Translations under genes and position numbers: made by a program | Notes under the pieces: model-generated | Seen by the model: only the letters and a program-made list of their open reading frames with translations | What the model was told of the DNA's origin: nothing | Databases searched by the model: none | Shown: piece after piece, positions 8,100 through 16,948 of the stretch | How positions within the stretch are numbered: the stretch's first letter is position 1 | Layout of the letters: each line of letters begins with the position of its first letter | Assembly (NCBI GenBank): GCA_902489475.1 | Contig: CABUAH010000006.1 | Span: 1 to 47,211 of the forward strand | Direction of reading: 5' to 3' | DNA length: 47,211 nt | DNA from: an uncultured Oscillospiraceae bacterium | GTDB lineage: Bacteria; Bacillota; Clostridia; Oscillospirales; Ruminococcaceae

Positions 8100-8312
8100 C
8101 AATTTTTTCAATGGATTTAAAACTGCCAATGAAATAACCTAAGCAAAGATGTTCCTCGCTTCTTTAGGCGACGGATTCCATTTCAGGATTTCAGTGTAAG
8201 TTTAATCTCCACTGAAATCCTGAGGAGCTAACGCTCTAAGCGTTGGTTGCAATCAGACGCCGCGCTCTGCTCCTTGCAAGCAAAGCAGAGCGTTGCTCCG
8301 ATTTAAAAATTT
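8100..8312. repeat. Structured non-coding region with several hairpins
   Basis: The gap between spoIVB and the next gene holds a perfect 12-bp stem (AGGATTTCAGTG/CACTGAAATCCT), a 6-bp stem AACGCT/AGCGTT and an 8-bp stem CGCTCTGC/GCAGAGCG in close succession. This resembles the architecture of the 143-bp repeat but shares no clear sequence with it. No gene is seen. No second copy is present in the window. Confidence 0.55.
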
Positions 8313-8346
8313 ATTAAATTTGACAGCTCCAACAGCATCTTGCTAC

Positions 8347-8375
8347 TTGAAAAAAGTCTTGATATATGATAAAAT
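8347..8375 (+). promoter_or_regulatory. SigA promoter
   Basis: TTGAAA, a 17-base spacer and TAAAAT precede the start at 8405 by about 30 bp. Confidence 0.7.
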
Positions 8376-8404
8376 ATTTCTTATATCGAGAGGTGAGTTT
8401 TAAA

Positions 8405-8983
8405 ATGTCAAAGAGGAACCGTTTGGACAGACAAAAGGAAGCTGAAAGGCTAAAGGAAAGTGAGTTTAATAGCTCTAAAGCAGCGAGAAAATACATGAAG
8501 AAAGAGCCGCTTATATACTTGATATTAAAGCTGTTAATGACGGCATCATTTTTGTATTCAGGACTTTTCTACGGCGGTGTTACGGTTGTCGGAGTGTATA
8601 CCGGCGCTATGACTGTTACCGAAAAGGGTGCTTTGACTGTTGCGAGTGCAAACGCTATGCTAATCGGAATACTCTTTATGGTTTTAGGACTTGTTCTCGT
8701 TTTTTTTAAAAAATATATTTTAAGCTTTTTGGCTTCGTTTTCGGGAACTCTTTTATATTTATATGTTGCATATCAGCGAGTTATTAAATTTGCGGCTGAC
8801 AGAGTTTCTCAAAGCGGTGAAATAAACCTTGATCAAAAATACAAAATTTGGTATTATCCGATAGCTGTATTTTTGTTTTCATCATTAATACTCATGGTTA
8901 TAAGCATTGTGAAAACAATTAAGAAGCGAAAAGAAGCTAACAGAATAAGGGACAATGCTCCGGTAAAGAGCATTGTTGAATAA
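8405..8983 (+). CDS. Four-helix membrane protein of unknown function
   Basis: The 192-residue protein has a basic cytoplasmic N-terminus (SKRNRLDRQKEAERLKES, about residues 1-35). Four hydrophobic segments follow at about 40-65, 78-100, 105-125 and 148-172, then a basic tail. AGAGGTG precedes the ATG at 8405; the frame extends 13 codons upstream without a ribosome site. The last codons form a hairpin (CAATGCTC/GAGCATTG). No family is recognised. It stands alone with its own promoter and terminator. Confidence 0.7.
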   Translation: MSKRNRLDRQKEAERLKESEFNSSKAARKYMKKEPLIYLILKLLMTASFLYSGLFYGGVTVVGVYTGAMTVTEKGALTVASANAMLIGILFMVLGLVLVFFKKYILSFLASFSGTLLYLYVAYQRVIKFAADRVSQSGEINLDQKYKIWYYPIAVFLFSSLILMVISIVKTIKKRKEANRIRDNAPVKSIVE

Positions 8984-9011
8984 AAGCGTCCGTATTTTTG
9001 CGGAAGCTTTT
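8982..9011 (+). terminator. Rho-independent terminator
   Basis: AAAAGCgTCCG pairs with CGGAaGCTTTT across a T-rich loop just after the stop codon. Confidence 0.55.
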
Positions 9012-9158
9012 CATTGTTGTAATGTATAAAAAAGTGTAGGAAGCCTTTGCAAACGGCAGATAATCCATGATATGTGTCCGTTTGTGGTTTGAGGCTTTCG
9101 ACTGAGGATTGAAAAAAGAAGCGGCGGAGCTTTTCGCCTTGAAAGGAGAAACAAATAA

Positions 9159-10580
9159 TTGATTTTTGCGGATTTATTATTTCTTTACATATTTCTTCCG
9201 GCTTGTTTGATATTGTATTTTGTAAGTAAAAATCTTGCTTGGAAAAACCTTGTTCTCATTGTGTTTTCTTTGGTGTTTTACGCATGGGGCGAGCCTATCT
9301 GTGTATGTATTTTGGTGTTCAGCGCATTGGTGGATTACATAAACGGAAGAGTAATAGATCGCTATAGGGGAAAAATCGGCGCAAAGCTTGGACTTGCGGC
9401 GTCGTTAATAATAAACCTCGGACTTTTGTTTGTATTTAAATACCTAGGATTTTTTATAAAGAATATAAATTATGTTACAGGTCTGAATATTCCGGATCCG
9501 GGAATAGAGCTTCCTATAGGAATAAGCTTTTATACCTTTCAGACAATTTCGTATACTATTGACTGCTATTGGGGAAAGGTTCAAACTCAAAAGAGCTTTG
9601 TGAGATTTTTGATGTATGTATCTCTTTTTCCTCAACTCGTTGCAGGACCTATTGTACGGTATGCGACTATCGAGCAGGAGATAAATTTCCGAAAGACATC
9701 TCTTGCCGACATATCCGACGGAATTTCAAGAATATGTGTCGGAATAGGAAAAAAGGTTTTGATTGCGGATAATCTAAGCGTTTTAGTAACAGGACTTTTC
9801 GGTGATGCATCCGGTGGATATTCTGCGCTTAACGGCTTGTCTGCGGTCGGTACATGGTACGGTGCGATTGCGGTAGGACTTTGGTATTACTTTGACTTTT
9901 CCGGTTACAGCGATATAGCAATAGGCTTAGGAAGAATATTCGGCTTCCACTTCGATGAAAACTTCAAGCATCCGTTTATGTGCAGAAATATCACTGAGTT
10001 TTGGCAGAGATGGCATATCTCTCTCGGAACCTTTTTCAGGGATTATCTTTTCTACTTGCCGATATTCGGAAAAAGACGGCAGTACATAAATTTGTTCCTT
10101 GTGTGGTTTTGCACGGGCCTTTGGCATGGTGCAAGCTGGAACTTTATAATTTGGGGCCTTTATTGGGGAGCGTTTATTCTTGTTGAAACAAAAATCGGAA
10201 AGAAACGTCTGAAAAAATGGCCTGCGTTGTTGACGCATATATACAGCAAGCTTGTTATTGCGATAGGTTTCGGAATATTCTATTTTGAATCGTTTGATTC
10301 TCTTGGGCTGTTCTTCAAAAATCTTGTCTGTGCGGGAGGAAATAAGTTTATCGACGCTACGAGTGAAACGCTTATGCTCCAGTATATAATCTTAATGGCG
10401 GCGGCTGTATTCTTCTCGTTCCCGATAATTGATTTTATAAAGAAGCTTGCCTCAAAATTCAAGCTTTCCTACTATCTGGTGAATTCCGCAGGAGTTATAT
10501 GCAATGCTGCGATTTTGGTTTTGTCAAGCATTATGCTTGTAACAAGTACAGTCCATCCGTTTTTGTATTTCAGATTTTAA
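9159..10580 (+). CDS. MBOAT-family membrane O-acyltransferase (AlgI/DltB-like)
   Basis: The 473-residue polytopic membrane protein moves acyl groups across or at the membrane onto an extracellular polymer. About eleven hydrophobic segments are visible. Conserved MBOAT signatures are LPIGISFYTFQTISYTID, the FWQRWHISL block with a histidine near residue 285, and GLWHGASWNF with the invariant histidine near residue 323. The start is a TTG at 9159 preceded by GAAAGGAG. It heads a cluster with a DHHW-like fragment, an FkbH protein and an acyl carrier protein. Its donor is therefore probably a carrier-bound acyl group rather than acetyl-CoA. The acceptor polymer is not known. Confidence 0.9.
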   Translation: MIFADLLFLYIFLPACLILYFVSKNLAWKNLVLIVFSLVFYAWGEPICVCILVFSALVDYINGRVIDRYRGKIGAKLGLAASLIINLGLLFVFKYLGFFIKNINYVTGLNIPDPGIELPIGISFYTFQTISYTIDCYWGKVQTQKSFVRFLMYVSLFPQLVAGPIVRYATIEQEINFRKTSLADISDGISRICVGIGKKVLIADNLSVLVTGLFGDASGGYSALNGLSAVGTWYGAIAVGLWYYFDFSGYSDIAIGLGRIFGFHFDENFKHPFMCRNITEFWQRWHISLGTFFRDYLFYLPIFGKRRQYINLFLVWFCTGLWHGASWNFIIWGLYWGAFILVETKIGKKRLKKWPALLTHIYSKLVIAIGFGIFYFESFDSLGLFFKNLVCAGGNKFIDATSETLMLQYIILMAAAVFFSFPIIDFIKKLASKFKLSYYLVNSAGVICNAAILVLSSIMLVTSTVHPFLYFRF

Positions 10581-10595
10581 TGAGGTATGAGAAAA

Positions 10596-11501
10596 ATGAG
10601 TGAGAATAAAAACCGAAAAAATGATATTGAAATTACCTCTGTTAAGGGAATCCTTGATGAAACGCTTAAGTTTATTGATAAGGCGTTTGACGAGGTTCAA
10701 AGAGAATCGGAAAGCTCTATACAAGAGGAGAACAAATCGATAAACGGGGACGTAAGCTCCGTTAAGGCGGATCGTACAGAAGCCGCAGCAGATATAAAAG
10801 ATGTAAAGCATAAAAGTGATAAAAGTGAAGAAGTAAAATCTGATAAAAATGATGAGCAAAAGTCTTACAGTGATGTCAAAATCAAAAAAGATGCAGCGAT
10901 AAAAGAAACAGAATCAAATTTACCGGCTAAAGCAATAAATAATATAAAGGAAGAAATTCCCGATGTAAAAATTGTTTCTTCGGCTAGACAAAAGACTGTT
11001 GCAAAAAGCAAGAAGAAAAACAAAAAGGAAGAAGAGCTTAAATTCAACGGCCATAAGACGGCATTTCGCATATTTAACACTGTTTTTGTAACGGTTGTGT
11101 TTTTGTCGATTGCCGTGGCTTTGCTTGCGCTTAAAAGACCAAGCGGTTTTATGTCGAGCGAAAACAGAAATTACGCTGAGTTTCCGGAGTTCTCGCTGAG
11201 GTCTTATTTCAGCGGAGAGTATACATCAGATATAAATACTTATTTTACCGATACCACTCCGAACAGAGAGCAGCTTAAAGCTTTTGCAAACCGTTTTACC
11301 GACCTTTTTGGCTTTAAGCTAGATAACACGGTTATTCATGGGGCAAATAAAACTTCGGTTGAGCGTGAAACATTTGATGAAAATAAAGAGATTACAAGCG
11401 CTACTGCTGTGACCTTTTCGACAAAAAGCAATGCAGAAAATCAATCTACAACGGTAACCGTTGCTGATACAACGCAGGTGACAGGCTCGTCGGAGCGTTA
11501 A
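10596..11501 (+). CDS. Truncated DHHW/AlgX-like membrane protein
   Basis: The 301-residue protein has a long charged cytoplasmic region (about residues 1-150, Lys/Glu/Ser/Asp-rich), one transmembrane helix (about 152-176) and an external segment. That segment contains SENRNYAEFPEFS and a region like YFTDTTPNREQL, typical of the start of DHHW-type SGNH O-acyltransferase partners. It then changes to a Thr/Ser-rich tail and stops, so the catalytic part that normally carries the Asp-His residues is absent. GAGG precedes the ATG at 10596. It may be a docking partner for the MBOAT protein or a decayed gene. Confidence 0.6.
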   Translation: MSENKNRKNDIEITSVKGILDETLKFIDKAFDEVQRESESSIQEENKSINGDVSSVKADRTEAAADIKDVKHKSDKSEEVKSDKNDEQKSYSDVKIKKDAAIKETESNLPAKAINNIKEEIPDVKIVSSARQKTVAKSKKKNKKEEELKFNGHKTAFRIFNTVFVTVVFLSIAVALLALKRPSGFMSSENRNYAEFPEFSLRSYFSGEYTSDINTYFTDTTPNREQLKAFANRFTDLFGFKLDNTVIHGANKTSVERETFDENKEITSATAVTFSTKSNAENQSTTVTVADTTQVTGSSER

Positions 11502-11544
11502 ATTCGGTAAGGAACTTGCCTAAGTATACAGAAAGGAGAACTAT

Positions 11545-13320
11545 ATGACTGAGCTTGAGTATCCGTTTGACAGCGGAATGATTTTAAAAAAGAGAAAAAG
11601 GCTTAAAAGAGAGCTTCTTTCTATGGATGTAAAGAGAATTAAGAAAAAAGTTGCTGTTTTAGGCGGTTCTACAACTAGTGATATAGTATCTGTGCTTGAA
11701 CTTTTTTTACTGAATGAGGGAATTGAACCCGAGTTTTACGAATGTGAGTATGCACAGTATTGGCAGGACGTCATGTTTGAGAATTCAAAGCTTTATGAGT
11801 TCTCTCCGGATATTGTATATATTCACACCTCGGTAAGGAACATAACCGAAAAGATAAATATGAAAATGAGCAGAGAGCAAATATCTGCTGCTTTAGAAAA
11901 TCAGTATGAGCATTTTGAGATTATGTGGAAAAAGATAAAAGAAAGCTTCGGATCGGTTATTATTCAAAACAACTTTGAACAGCCGTATGTAAGGCTTCTT
12001 GGAAATAAGGATGCAAGCGATGTCCACGGCCTTATTAATTTTGTTACAAGGCTCAATATGAAGTTTTACGAATATGCTGAAAATAACCAGAGCTTTTACA
12101 TTAACGATATAAACTATCTTTCCGCAGATTACGGGCTTTCAAAATGGAGCGAGCCTAAGTGGTGGTATATGTACAAATACAGTCTATGCCTTGATGCTGT
12201 GCCTATGCTTTGCCATAATATTTCAAATATTATAAAATCGGTTTTAGGAAAAAACAAAAAGGCATTTGCTCTTGACCTCGACAATACTCTTTGGGGAGGA
12301 ATAGTCGGCGACGATGGTGTTGACGGAATCGTTATAGGTCAGGAAACAGCGGAAGCGGAGGCTTATTACGAGTTTCAGGAATATATAAAAGCTCATAAGG
12401 ATTTGGGTGTTCTGCTTACCGTTGCCTCAAAAAACGATGAGGAAAACGCCATAGCAGGACTTAATCACCCTGATTCGGTGCTGAAGCCTGATGATTTTAT
12501 ATCAATTAAAGCAAATTGGGATCCAAAGGATATAAACATACAAAATACAGCAAGTGAGATCGGGCTTTTGCCTGAAAGCTTTGTCTTTGTCGATGACAAT
12601 CCTGCCGAAAGGACAATTGTGTCATCGCAGCTTGGCGTATGCGCCCCTCCTATCAAGAGCGTTGACAATTACATGAAAACGCTTGACAGAAGCGGTTTTT
12701 TTGAGATCACAGCCTTTTCGGACGATGATTTAAAGCGGAATCAAATGTACGAGGCAAATGCTAAGCGAAACAGTCAAAAGGCGAAGTTTGAAAGCTATAC
12801 CGATTATCTTTTAAGCCTTGAGATGAAGGGCGAAATAAGGGATTTTAAAACGGTTGACCTACAGCGCATAACTCAGCTTACAAACAAAAGCAATCAGTTT
12901 AATCTCACAACAAAGCGGTTTACACAGCCGCAGATGGAAGAGGTTTTTGAAAGCAAGGATTATATAAGACTCTGCGGACGGCTTTGCGACAAATTCGGAG
13001 ATAACGGAATAGTCTCAGTTGTAATCGGAAAAATAAACGGAGATACCCTTGATATAATTCTCTGGCTTATGAGCTGTCGGGTTTTAAAACGTGACATGGA
13101 ATATGCAATGCTTGATGAGCTTGTAAAAAAATCCGGTGAAAGGGGAATTAAGAAGCTCAGAGGATATTATTATCCTACTGTCAAGAATAAAATGGTAGCT
13201 GAGCTTTATACGGACTTCGGTTTTGAAAAAATCTCTACAGACGAAAATGGGAATGCCGTTTGGGAGTTAAGTATCGATTCGTATGAGCCAAAAAATAATG
13301 TTATTGATGTGAAGGAGTAA
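11545..13320 (+). CDS. FkbH-like HAD-IIIC protein with C-terminal GNAT-like domain
   Basis: FkbH-type proteins use 1,3-bisphosphoglycerate to load a glyceryl unit onto an acyl carrier protein. The 591-residue protein has an N-terminal SGNH-like region (about residues 30-220). A HAD-IIIC phosphatase domain (about 238-390) follows, with nucleophile motif LDLDNTLWGG near residue 244 and VDDNPAERT. The C-terminal domain is GNAT-like (about 430-585). The length and order match the FkbH/HAD-IIIC family. GAAAGGAG precedes the ATG. The next gene is an acyl carrier protein starting within 6 bp, the expected substrate. The acyl unit itself is inferred, not seen. Confidence 0.88.
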   Translation: MTELEYPFDSGMILKKRKRLKRELLSMDVKRIKKKVAVLGGSTTSDIVSVLELFLLNEGIEPEFYECEYAQYWQDVMFENSKLYEFSPDIVYIHTSVRNITEKINMKMSREQISAALENQYEHFEIMWKKIKESFGSVIIQNNFEQPYVRLLGNKDASDVHGLINFVTRLNMKFYEYAENNQSFYINDINYLSADYGLSKWSEPKWWYMYKYSLCLDAVPMLCHNISNIIKSVLGKNKKAFALDLDNTLWGGIVGDDGVDGIVIGQETAEAEAYYEFQEYIKAHKDLGVLLTVASKNDEENAIAGLNHPDSVLKPDDFISIKANWDPKDINIQNTASEIGLLPESFVFVDDNPAERTIVSSQLGVCAPPIKSVDNYMKTLDRSGFFEITAFSDDDLKRNQMYEANAKRNSQKAKFESYTDYLLSLEMKGEIRDFKTVDLQRITQLTNKSNQFNLTTKRFTQPQMEEVFESKDYIRLCGRLCDKFGDNGIVSVVIGKINGDTLDIILWLMSCRVLKRDMEYAMLDELVKKSGERGIKKLRGYYYPTVKNKMVAELYTDFGFEKISTDENGNAVWELSIDSYEPKNNVIDVKE

Positions 13321-13325
13321 TGTAC

Positions 13326-13568
13326 ATGGATAAGGCGGATATTATCAAAAGATTAAACGAGGTTTTTCAGGACGTTTTTGATGACGAAGATATTGTTGTA
13401 GATGAGCAAACAACAGCTGACGATATTGAGGATTGGGACAGCATAGAGCATATCAATCTAATATCTGCTGTCGAAAGCGAGTTTAAAATTCGTTTCACGA
13501 TGGGTGAGGTATCGGGGATGAAAGACGTCGGAGAAATGATAAGTATTATCGAAGAGAGAGCAAAATAA
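13326..13568 (+). CDS. Acyl carrier protein
   Basis: The 80-residue acidic protein carries the phosphopantetheine attachment motif DWDSIEHINLI, with the serine near residue 38, and the usual four-helix length. It lies directly after the FkbH gene. AAGGAG is 8 bases before the ATG at 13326; an ATG at 13320 overlaps the previous stop but is too close to the ribosome site. In this context it is probably the dedicated carrier that takes the acyl unit from the FkbH protein and presents it to the MBOAT protein, as DltC does in D-alanylation. Confidence 0.92.
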   Translation: MDKADIIKRLNEVFQDVFDDEDIVVDEQTTADDIEDWDSIEHINLISAVESEFKIRFTMGEVSGMKDVGEMISIIEERAK

Positions 13569-13617
13569 ATATCAATTTAAAACGCAAGAAAAAATCTGTA
13601 AAACAAGAGGTTCGGTT

Positions 13618-15183
13618 ATGCCTAGAATTAAACTAAAGATACGGGAAAAAGATTTGAAGTATTATGTTCAGTCAGCATTTTCAAGAAAAATCACTGTTAT
13701 CTTTCTGCTTGTTTTGCAGGTTTTGCTATTTGCGTTTTTATATTTTTATACTGCCTCAGGCTTTGCTGCGCTTTATGCCGTTCAAACGGTTTTGGCAGGT
13801 GTTATAGCTGTTTTAATCGTAAACTCGAACGACCACCCGTCATATAAGATCGCATGGCTTGTACCACTTGTCGTGCTTCCGGGATTTATGTCTTTGACAT
13901 ATATTTATCTTCATACTCAGATAAACAGAGCAGTATTCAAAAAGCGAATTGATAATGTGAATAGGTATACAAGCAGGTATATAAAACAAGATAAAAGCGT
14001 TTTAAGTGAGCTTTATGACGAGGATATATACAGTGCAAGACTTTCAAAATATATAAGTGAGTATGCCGGGTATCCTGTTTACAAAAATACGGATGCAAAA
14101 TACTTCAAGGTCGGAGAGGAGCTTTTTGAGAGCCTTATAGAGGAACTGAAAAAAGCGAAGCACTATATATTCATGGAGTACTTTATAATCGATCAGGGAG
14201 AGATGTGGACGAAGATTTTAGAGATACTTCTAATAAAAGCTAACTCAGGGGTTGATGTTCGGCTAATTTATGACGGAATGGGAAGTGCGTCTATTCTTCC
14301 GGGAGGATATGATAAGTTTTTAAATGACAACGGAATAAAATGCAAGGTGTTCAATCGCTTTAAACCGTTTCTGGCATCGGAACAGAATAACCGTGACCAC
14401 AGAAAAATTGCAGTTATTGACGGAAATACCGCCTTTACCGGAGGTATTAATCTTGCGGATGAATATATAAACAAAAAAGAACGCTTTGGGCATTGGAAAG
14501 ATTCAGGCATTATGCTTAAGGGCGATGCAGCTTGGAGCTTTACAATGATGTTTTTTCAGATGTGGGAGATCGACGAGCAAACGTACGAGGATTATAATCG
14601 GTATAGACCGCATAAGATTTACTCTGCCTGTGACGAGTGTGGGTTTGTACAGCCTTACGGCGACTGTCCGAACGATTTGGAGGCTGTCGGCAAAACGGTT
14701 TATCTTGATATGATTTCCAAAGCAAGGGATTATGTTTACATTACCGCTCCGTATCTTGTGATAGACAATGAGCTTGTAACGGCGCTTGCATTTGCGGCAA
14801 AGAGCGGAGTTGACGTTAAAATAATCGTTCCTGAAATATACGATAAATGGTATGTACATCAGATGTCCATGTGCTATTACAGAGAGCTATTACCATACGG
14901 AGTTAAGTTTTACAGCTACCAGCCCGGTTTTGTACACGCAAAAAACTTTGTTTCCGATGATAAAAAAGCAGTCGTCGGAACTATAAACACAGACTTTAGA
15001 AGCCTTTATCTTCATTTTGAGGACGCAGTATTTATGTATGATTCTCCTGCGGTCGCAGAGGTTAAAAAGGATTTCTTGAAAACGCTTGAAGTTTGTAAGG
15101 AGCTGACACTTAGCGACGTTAACAAAAACATTTTTTCAAGGCTTTTGGGCTCGATTATTAAAGTGTTCGGACCGCTCTTGTAA
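13618..15183 (+). CDS. cls: Cardiolipin synthase (phospholipase D family)
   Basis: This enzyme joins two phosphatidylglycerols to give cardiolipin and glycerol at the membrane. The 521-residue protein has three N-terminal hydrophobic segments (about residues 24-46, 48-65 and 76-98) and two PLD domains. The catalytic HKD motifs are HRKIAVIDGNTAFTGG near residue 261 and HAKNFVSDDKKAVVGT near residue 440. AGAGG lies before the ATG at 13618. It follows the acyl-carrier gene by 49 bp on the same strand, so it may belong to the same transcript, but its function does not require that. Confidence 0.93.
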   Translation: MPRIKLKIREKDLKYYVQSAFSRKITVIFLLVLQVLLFAFLYFYTASGFAALYAVQTVLAGVIAVLIVNSNDHPSYKIAWLVPLVVLPGFMSLTYIYLHTQINRAVFKKRIDNVNRYTSRYIKQDKSVLSELYDEDIYSARLSKYISEYAGYPVYKNTDAKYFKVGEELFESLIEELKKAKHYIFMEYFIIDQGEMWTKILEILLIKANSGVDVRLIYDGMGSASILPGGYDKFLNDNGIKCKVFNRFKPFLASEQNNRDHRKIAVIDGNTAFTGGINLADEYINKKERFGHWKDSGIMLKGDAAWSFTMMFFQMWEIDEQTYEDYNRYRPHKIYSACDECGFVQPYGDCPNDLEAVGKTVYLDMISKARDYVYITAPYLVIDNELVTALAFAAKSGVDVKIIVPEIYDKWYVHQMSMCYYRELLPYGVKFYSYQPGFVHAKNFVSDDKKAVVGTINTDFRSLYLHFEDAVFMYDSPAVAEVKKDFLKTLEVCKELTLSDVNKNIFSRLLGSIIKVFGPLL

Positions 15184-15242
15184 ATGTGAATTGTAGATCG
15201 GAATTCGGAATGAGTTACAATTTAGCCTTGCGTTTGCCGATC

Positions 15243-15271
15243 TTGTGCATTTACTCTTTTTGATGTATAAT
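15243..15271 (+). promoter_or_regulatory. SigA promoter of malQ
   Basis: TTGTGC, a 17-base spacer and TATAAT lie 40 bp before the malQ start. Confidence 0.65.
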
Positions 15272-15311
15272 TGTCAGGTGAAAAGAACTTATTAAAGGAG
15301 AGATTACATAT

Positions 15312-16826
15312 ATGAGAGCCAGCGGTATATTGATGCACATTTCTTCTCTACCGGGCAAATATGGAATAGGAAAGCTTGGACAGGAAGCATATGATTTTGT
15401 CGATTTTTTGGTTTCGGCAAAGCAAACCTACTGGCAGGTTCTTCCTATAAGTCCTACAAGCTATGGAGATTCGCCGTATCAGAGCTTTTCTGTGTTTGCG
15501 GGGAATCCTTATTTTATAGATTTTGATGCGCTTGAAAAAGAGGGGCTTTTGAAAAAATCCCAATACGATAATGTTTTTTGGGGAGAGTCGCAAACGGAAG
15601 TAGACTATTCGGCGATATACCAAAATATTTTCAAAGTATTAAAGATTGCATACAAAAACTTTTCAAAGAAGTCCGATAAGGCTTTTGACAAATTTATAAG
15701 AAAAAATAAATGGACGAACGATTACGGACTTTTTATGGCACTTAAGTTTGCCCATGACGGCAAGGCATGGTACGAGTGGGAGGATGAGCTGAGGCTTTGC
15801 AAAAAGGACGCCATTGCAAAGGCGAGGGAACAATATGCTGATGAAATAGCATTCTGGCAGTTTTTGCAGTTTAAATATTATGAGCAATGGCAAGCTTTAA
15901 AGGAATATGCAAACAAAAAAGGAGTTAAAATAATCGGTGACATTCCTATTTATGTAGCATTTGACAGCGTTGACGTATGGATGAATCCTAAGTACTTTTT
16001 ACTTGACAAGAACAAAGAACCTATTGACGTTGCAGGCTGTCCGCCAGATTGCTTTTCTCCTCTCGGACAGCTTTGGGGAAATCCGCTTTACAGATGGGAT
16101 AAAATGGAAAGCGACGGTTTTAAGTGGTGGATAAAAAGAATAAAATTTGCATCAAACATTTATGATACGGTAAGAATCGATCACTTCAGAGGTTTTGACA
16201 GCTATTATGCTATTCCATACGGTAACAAAGACGCAACAATCGGCGAGTGGAGAAAGGGTGTAGGAATAAAGCTCTTCAAGGCAGTAAATGAGAAGCTTGG
16301 AAAAATAGATATAATTGCCGAGGATCTGGGCTTTATTACCAAAAGCGTTGAGAGGCTTTTAAAAAAATCGGGTTATCCCGGAATGAAGGTTTTGGAGTTT
16401 GCTTTTGACAGGAATGGAAAAAGTGTTTATCTTCCGCATAACTTTAAGGATAAAAACAGCGTCGTTTATACCGGAACTCACGATAATGAAACAATTGCAG
16501 GGTGGGTTAAATCTCAACGTAAAGAGGACATTGCTTTTTGCAAGAAATATCTCGGAGTTAAGCGAAACAAGGATATCCCATGGGCAATGATAAGGCTTGC
16601 GTGGGGGTCGGTAAGCGATACTGCAATAGCTCAGATGCAGGACTTTTTAGAGCTTGACAATACTGCACGAATGAATACTCCGTCAACAGTCGGAAACAAC
16701 TGGAAGTGGCGAATGGAACCGGGAAGCACAAGTAACGAGCTTATAAGTAAAATTGCGGAGCTTACAAATACATTTGATAGAAACAGGTATGACGATAACC
16801 GTGAACGGATGTCCCCCGCCTTTTAG
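15312..16826 (+). CDS. malQ: 4-alpha-glucanotransferase (amylomaltase)
   Basis: MalQ disproportionates maltodextrins in the cytoplasm and feeds longer chains to glycogen phosphorylase. The 504-residue GH77 protein begins RASGILMHISSLPGKYGIG and contains YGDSPYQSFSVFAGNPYFID, the nucleophile region DTVRIDHFRGF, the acid/base region IIAEDLGF and TGTHDNETI. AAAGGAG precedes the ATG. The last ten or so residues (DNRERMSPAF) and the stop codon are encoded by a 143-bp repeat that starts at 16795, so the natural C-terminus has been replaced. glgP follows 122 bp downstream and probably shares the transcript. Confidence 0.96.
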   Translation: MRASGILMHISSLPGKYGIGKLGQEAYDFVDFLVSAKQTYWQVLPISPTSYGDSPYQSFSVFAGNPYFIDFDALEKEGLLKKSQYDNVFWGESQTEVDYSAIYQNIFKVLKIAYKNFSKKSDKAFDKFIRKNKWTNDYGLFMALKFAHDGKAWYEWEDELRLCKKDAIAKAREQYADEIAFWQFLQFKYYEQWQALKEYANKKGVKIIGDIPIYVAFDSVDVWMNPKYFLLDKNKEPIDVAGCPPDCFSPLGQLWGNPLYRWDKMESDGFKWWIKRIKFASNIYDTVRIDHFRGFDSYYAIPYGNKDATIGEWRKGVGIKLFKAVNEKLGKIDIIAEDLGFITKSVERLLKKSGYPGMKVLEFAFDRNGKSVYLPHNFKDKNSVVYTGTHDNETIAGWVKSQRKEDIAFCKKYLGVKRNKDIPWAMIRLAWGSVSDTAIAQMQDFLELDNTARMNTPSTVGNNWKWRMEPGSTSNELISKIAELTNTFDRNRYDDNRERMSPAF

Positions 16827-16937
16827 GCGGCGGTCATCTACGTCTTTCAGTAGGGGACATAAATCCCCTACTGAAACCCTTTGGGGCTTCGCCCCTCGTT
16901 CACTTGTTAAATGACGGGGCTATGCCCCTTATTGAAG
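16795..16937 (+). repeat. 143-bp structured repeat, copy 2
   Basis: It matches 5478-5620 over its full length. It supplies the malQ stop codon at its left end, and its right end abuts the glgP ribosome site. The outer GTGAACG/CGTTCAC pair and the TTTCAGTAGGGGA hairpin are intact. The third hairpin is GGGGC-TTC-GCCCC, longer than in copy 1. The tail GGGGC/GCCCC pairs where copy 1 has a different but still pairable sequence. Confidence 0.85.
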
Positions 16938-16948
16938 GAGAAATAAGA

